8,246 nt of DNA from assembly GCA_050010255.1 (NCBI GenBank), contig JBEKLJ010000157.1, positions 1-8,246 of the forward strand, read 5' to 3'. The notes beneath the pieces were generated by a model. The model did no database searches. It saw nothing but the letters and a program-made list of their open reading frames with translations, and was not told the DNA's origin. This document shows positions 6,961-8,246 of the stretch, in pieces. This DNA comes from JBEKLJ01 sp050010255. Lineage in GTDB: Bacteria > Acidobacteriota > Terriglobia > Bryobacterales > Bryobacteraceae. A program made the position numbers and the translations under genes. How positions within the stretch are numbered: the stretch's first letter is position 1; each line of letters begins with the position of its first letter.

Positions 6961-7836
6961 ATGGCAATCGGAGTCCCGAGTCCGAAGCCGCAGCCGAACA
7001 CGCCGAGCTACGGTCTGAACGAACTCGAACTGTTCACGCGTTACACCCGCGACAGCTACAGGACAGCGACAGGTTCACCAGCACCTCCGTGCGACCCGAC
7101 GAAGAAGCTGAAGTGCTGGCTCGACAGCACGGTTGACTTGGACGACCCGGAGGCCTTGGTGGCCTACAACACCCCCAAGACCGGGACGGACGGCAAGACG
7201 ACCATGAAGAAGTTCTCGATGACCGCGGAAGAGGCGGCCGCCGTCAACTTGCCCGGGCGTGAAGCGTATCCCGCCTACATTGTGGCGCCTACTTCCGCGA
7301 TTGTGCGTGTTGACACCGGGGCGGGGATAGCGCAGCAGGATGTGGACCCCAATTGGCTGCTGTTGAAGTCCGACGCCGACGCGCTAGCCGCCGAACTCGG
7401 CAGTACCATGCCGCCCCAAGAGAGCGCGCTGTCTGGCACGGTGTATCCACCCACCGAACTCCGGCGCCAATGGTCCATTTGGGTCTGTGGCAGTTGGCAT
7501 CAGGCCGGTTTGTTGATGAAGGAGCGCAACAAGGGCGGCGTCGGTGCTCCGGGTCACTGGGATCTAAGCGGATCGGAACCGACGTTCGTGGTTGACCTTC
7601 CGCCCGACACTTCACCCAAGGGCGAGTGGCCGGTGCCGTTGCGGGATTTGCTGCCGAATGAGGCGTTCGATCCGCACCCGTTCATGCCTGGGATCGTGCA
7701 AATCATCCGCACCGACCTCCAGCAAACGGCGAATGAGCAGGGGGGAGGATTCTGGCCGGAGGACCGGGCGACGATTCAGCGAATCGAAGCCAAACTCGGC
7801 GAGCTGCTTGCGGCCGTCAAGGGCGGTGGCGCATGA
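6961..7836 (+). CDS. Orphan soluble protein of unknown function (291 aa)
   Basis: 291 aa with no signal peptide or membrane span; I do not recognise the family. The N-terminus is Pro-rich (residues 5-15), followed by NELELFTRYTRDSY and a pair of cysteines eight residues apart (Cys44 and Cys52, in PCDPTKKLKCW). The middle mixes beta-like stretches (AYPAYIVAPTSAIVRVDTGAG). WSIWVCGSWHQAG (171-183) is unusually Trp-rich and holds the third cysteine, Cys176. Several Pro/Gly turns follow (VDLPPDTSPKGEWPVPL). The C-terminal ~28 residues (PEDRATIQRIEAKLGELLAAV) form a likely amphipathic helix or short coiled coil that could mediate oligomerisation. Of the first 24 codons, 18 end in G or C, against 23 of 24 in the GH57 gene, a hint of different ancestry. 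The stop overlaps the next start by ATGA. A phage structural or accessory role is possible but only inferred from its small, orphan neighbours. Confidence 0.8.
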   Translation: MAIGVPSPKPQPNTPSYGLNELELFTRYTRDSYRTATGSPAPPCDPTKKLKCWLDSTVDLDDPEALVAYNTPKTGTDGKTTMKKFSMTAEEAAAVNLPGREAYPAYIVAPTSAIVRVDTGAGIAQQDVDPNWLLLKSDADALAAELGSTMPPQESALSGTVYPPTELRRQWSIWVCGSWHQAGLLMKERNKGGVGAPGHWDLSGSEPTFVVDLPPDTSPKGEWPVPLRDLLPNEAFDPHPFMPGIVQIIRTDLQQTANEQGGGFWPEDRATIQRIEAKLGELLAAVKGGGA

Positions 7837-8075
7837 ACACAAGTTGGAAAACGACTGTCACGGCTGCGGTGTCCGCTGCCGCATCCTTCGTACTGTTCAG
7901 TTACGTCCTGCACATGATCCCCTGGCCGCAATGGGTTCTGGCTGTAGCGCTGTTCGCGCAGGCGGGCGGCCTCCTGTCGTTCGGGATTAGCGCTAAGGAC
8001 TTCGACATGGTGGGGGGCACCAAGTCGAACGGCCTGTCGCCGGCCCCGCCGAATCTTCCCGGCGCGCCGAAGTAG
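7833..8075 (+). CDS. Small two-helix membrane protein, holin-like in size and topology (80 aa)
   Basis: 80 aa. Two hydrophobic segments are visible: about 8-28 (rich in Ala/Val/Ser, then FVLFSYVLHM) and about 33-52 (QWVLAVALFAQAGGLLSFGI). A short Pro-containing turn (IPWP) separates them, which suggests a helical hairpin in the inner membrane. The tail (AKDFDMVGGTKSN and a Pro-rich end) is hydrophilic and probably cytoplasmic or periplasmic with the N-terminus on the same side. Size and topology resemble class II phage holins and the small membrane proteins common in prophages, but the N-terminus has only one Lys, the C-terminal charge is modest, and no endolysin is adjacent. It starts by ATGA overlap with the 291-aa gene, with AAGGG about 9 nt upstream. 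A holin function is a guess; the membrane prediction is more secure. Confidence 0.75.
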   Translation: MNTSWKTTVTAAVSAAASFVLFSYVLHMIPWPQWVLAVALFAQAGGLLSFGISAKDFDMVGGTKSNGLSPAPPNLPGAPK

Positions 8076-8246
8076 CGGGAGCGTCGGGTGGCCGTTGGGT
8101 GGGCCTCCTAGCCCGCATTTCTCACCAACAACCTGCTGCGGCGCGCGATAGAGCCGCATCTACTGTGTTGCGCTCGGCCGGCGTCCTCGATCCGTTACGG
8201 ACCTCCGGGCGCCGGCCGTCGCGCGCCTTGTATCTGCGGCCCTCTC
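8076..8246. other. Non-coding end region
   Basis: I see no supported gene in the 171 bp after the last stop. The only structure I can point to is the nested inverted repeat at 8170-8224. No tRNA-like fold, CRISPR repeat or clear promoter was found. The region may be the 3' end of the cassette or the leader of a gene beyond the window. Confidence 0.5.
8170..8224. repeat. Nested GC-rich inverted repeat downstream of the cassette
   Basis: CGGCCGGCG (8175-8183) and CGCCGGCCG (8210-8218) form a perfect 9-bp stem. Inside the 26-nt loop a smaller hairpin, TCCG-TTA-CGGA (8191-8201), can form. Outside, GCGC (8170-8173) and GCGC (8221-8224) can extend the stem across a small internal loop. There is no T-run on either side. 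The right arm with its preceding G (8209-8218) is the same 10-mer as the left arm of the hairpin at 6897-6906. It may be an mRNA 3'-end structure or a mobile repeat; the evidence is structural only. Confidence 0.5.

Noticed and set aside
7592..7990. Out-of-phase frame spanning the end of the 291-aa gene and the start of the membrane-protein gene
   Set aside because: Overlaps two frames with good ribosome binding sites and ATGA coupling; Arg/Ser/Cys-rich shadow composition.
5998..8246. tRNA gene, CRISPR array, att-site direct repeats or a diversity-generating template/variable repeat pair around the small-gene cassette
   Set aside because: I looked for cloverleaf arms with a TTCGAAT-like loop, regularly spaced repeats, and matching sequences at the two ends of the segment, and found none. 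No reverse transcriptase or integrase is present.

Overview
The window is GC-rich bacterial DNA with two parts. Positions 1-5997 carry three tightly packed, same-strand genes with very strong G/C preference at third codon positions. They are the 3' part of a glutamine-dependent NAD+ synthetase (nadE), a secreted beta-propeller/phosphoesterase fusion protein, and a cytoplasmic GH57 glycoside hydrolase of the amylopullulanase-like type. High GC, the secreted YncE-like/phosphoesterase protein and the GH57 gene would suit a soil Acidobacteriota (Solibacter/Bryobacter-like) genome. That assignment is an inference from gene content and is not proven here.

The first two genes overlap by ATGA and the second and third are 7 bp apart, so the three look co-transcribed. 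They do not form an obvious pathway: one makes NAD+, one is probably exported and cleaves an unknown phosphate ester, and one acts on alpha-glucans inside the cell.

After the GH57 stop the character changes. A 221-bp non-coding stretch (5998-6218) with several short inverted repeats leads into four small genes (6219-8075) that I do not recognise as characterised families. They are a 148-aa lipoprotein-like or secreted helical protein, a 72-aa helical protein, a 291-aa soluble orphan, and an 80-aa protein with two predicted membrane segments. They form two ATGA-coupled pairs. Each pair starts with a strong Shine-Dalgarno sequence, and a strong GC-rich hairpin (6895-6927) lies between the pairs. 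Codon use is visibly less GC3-biased than upstream. Small size, tight packing, a holin-sized membrane protein and orphan character suggest a prophage- or mobile-element-derived cassette. No integrase, capsid, tail or lysin gene is present to prove it.

The last 171 bp (8076-8246) are non-coding as far as I can see and contain a nested inverted repeat. One of its arms shares a 10-mer with the hairpin at 6895-6927.
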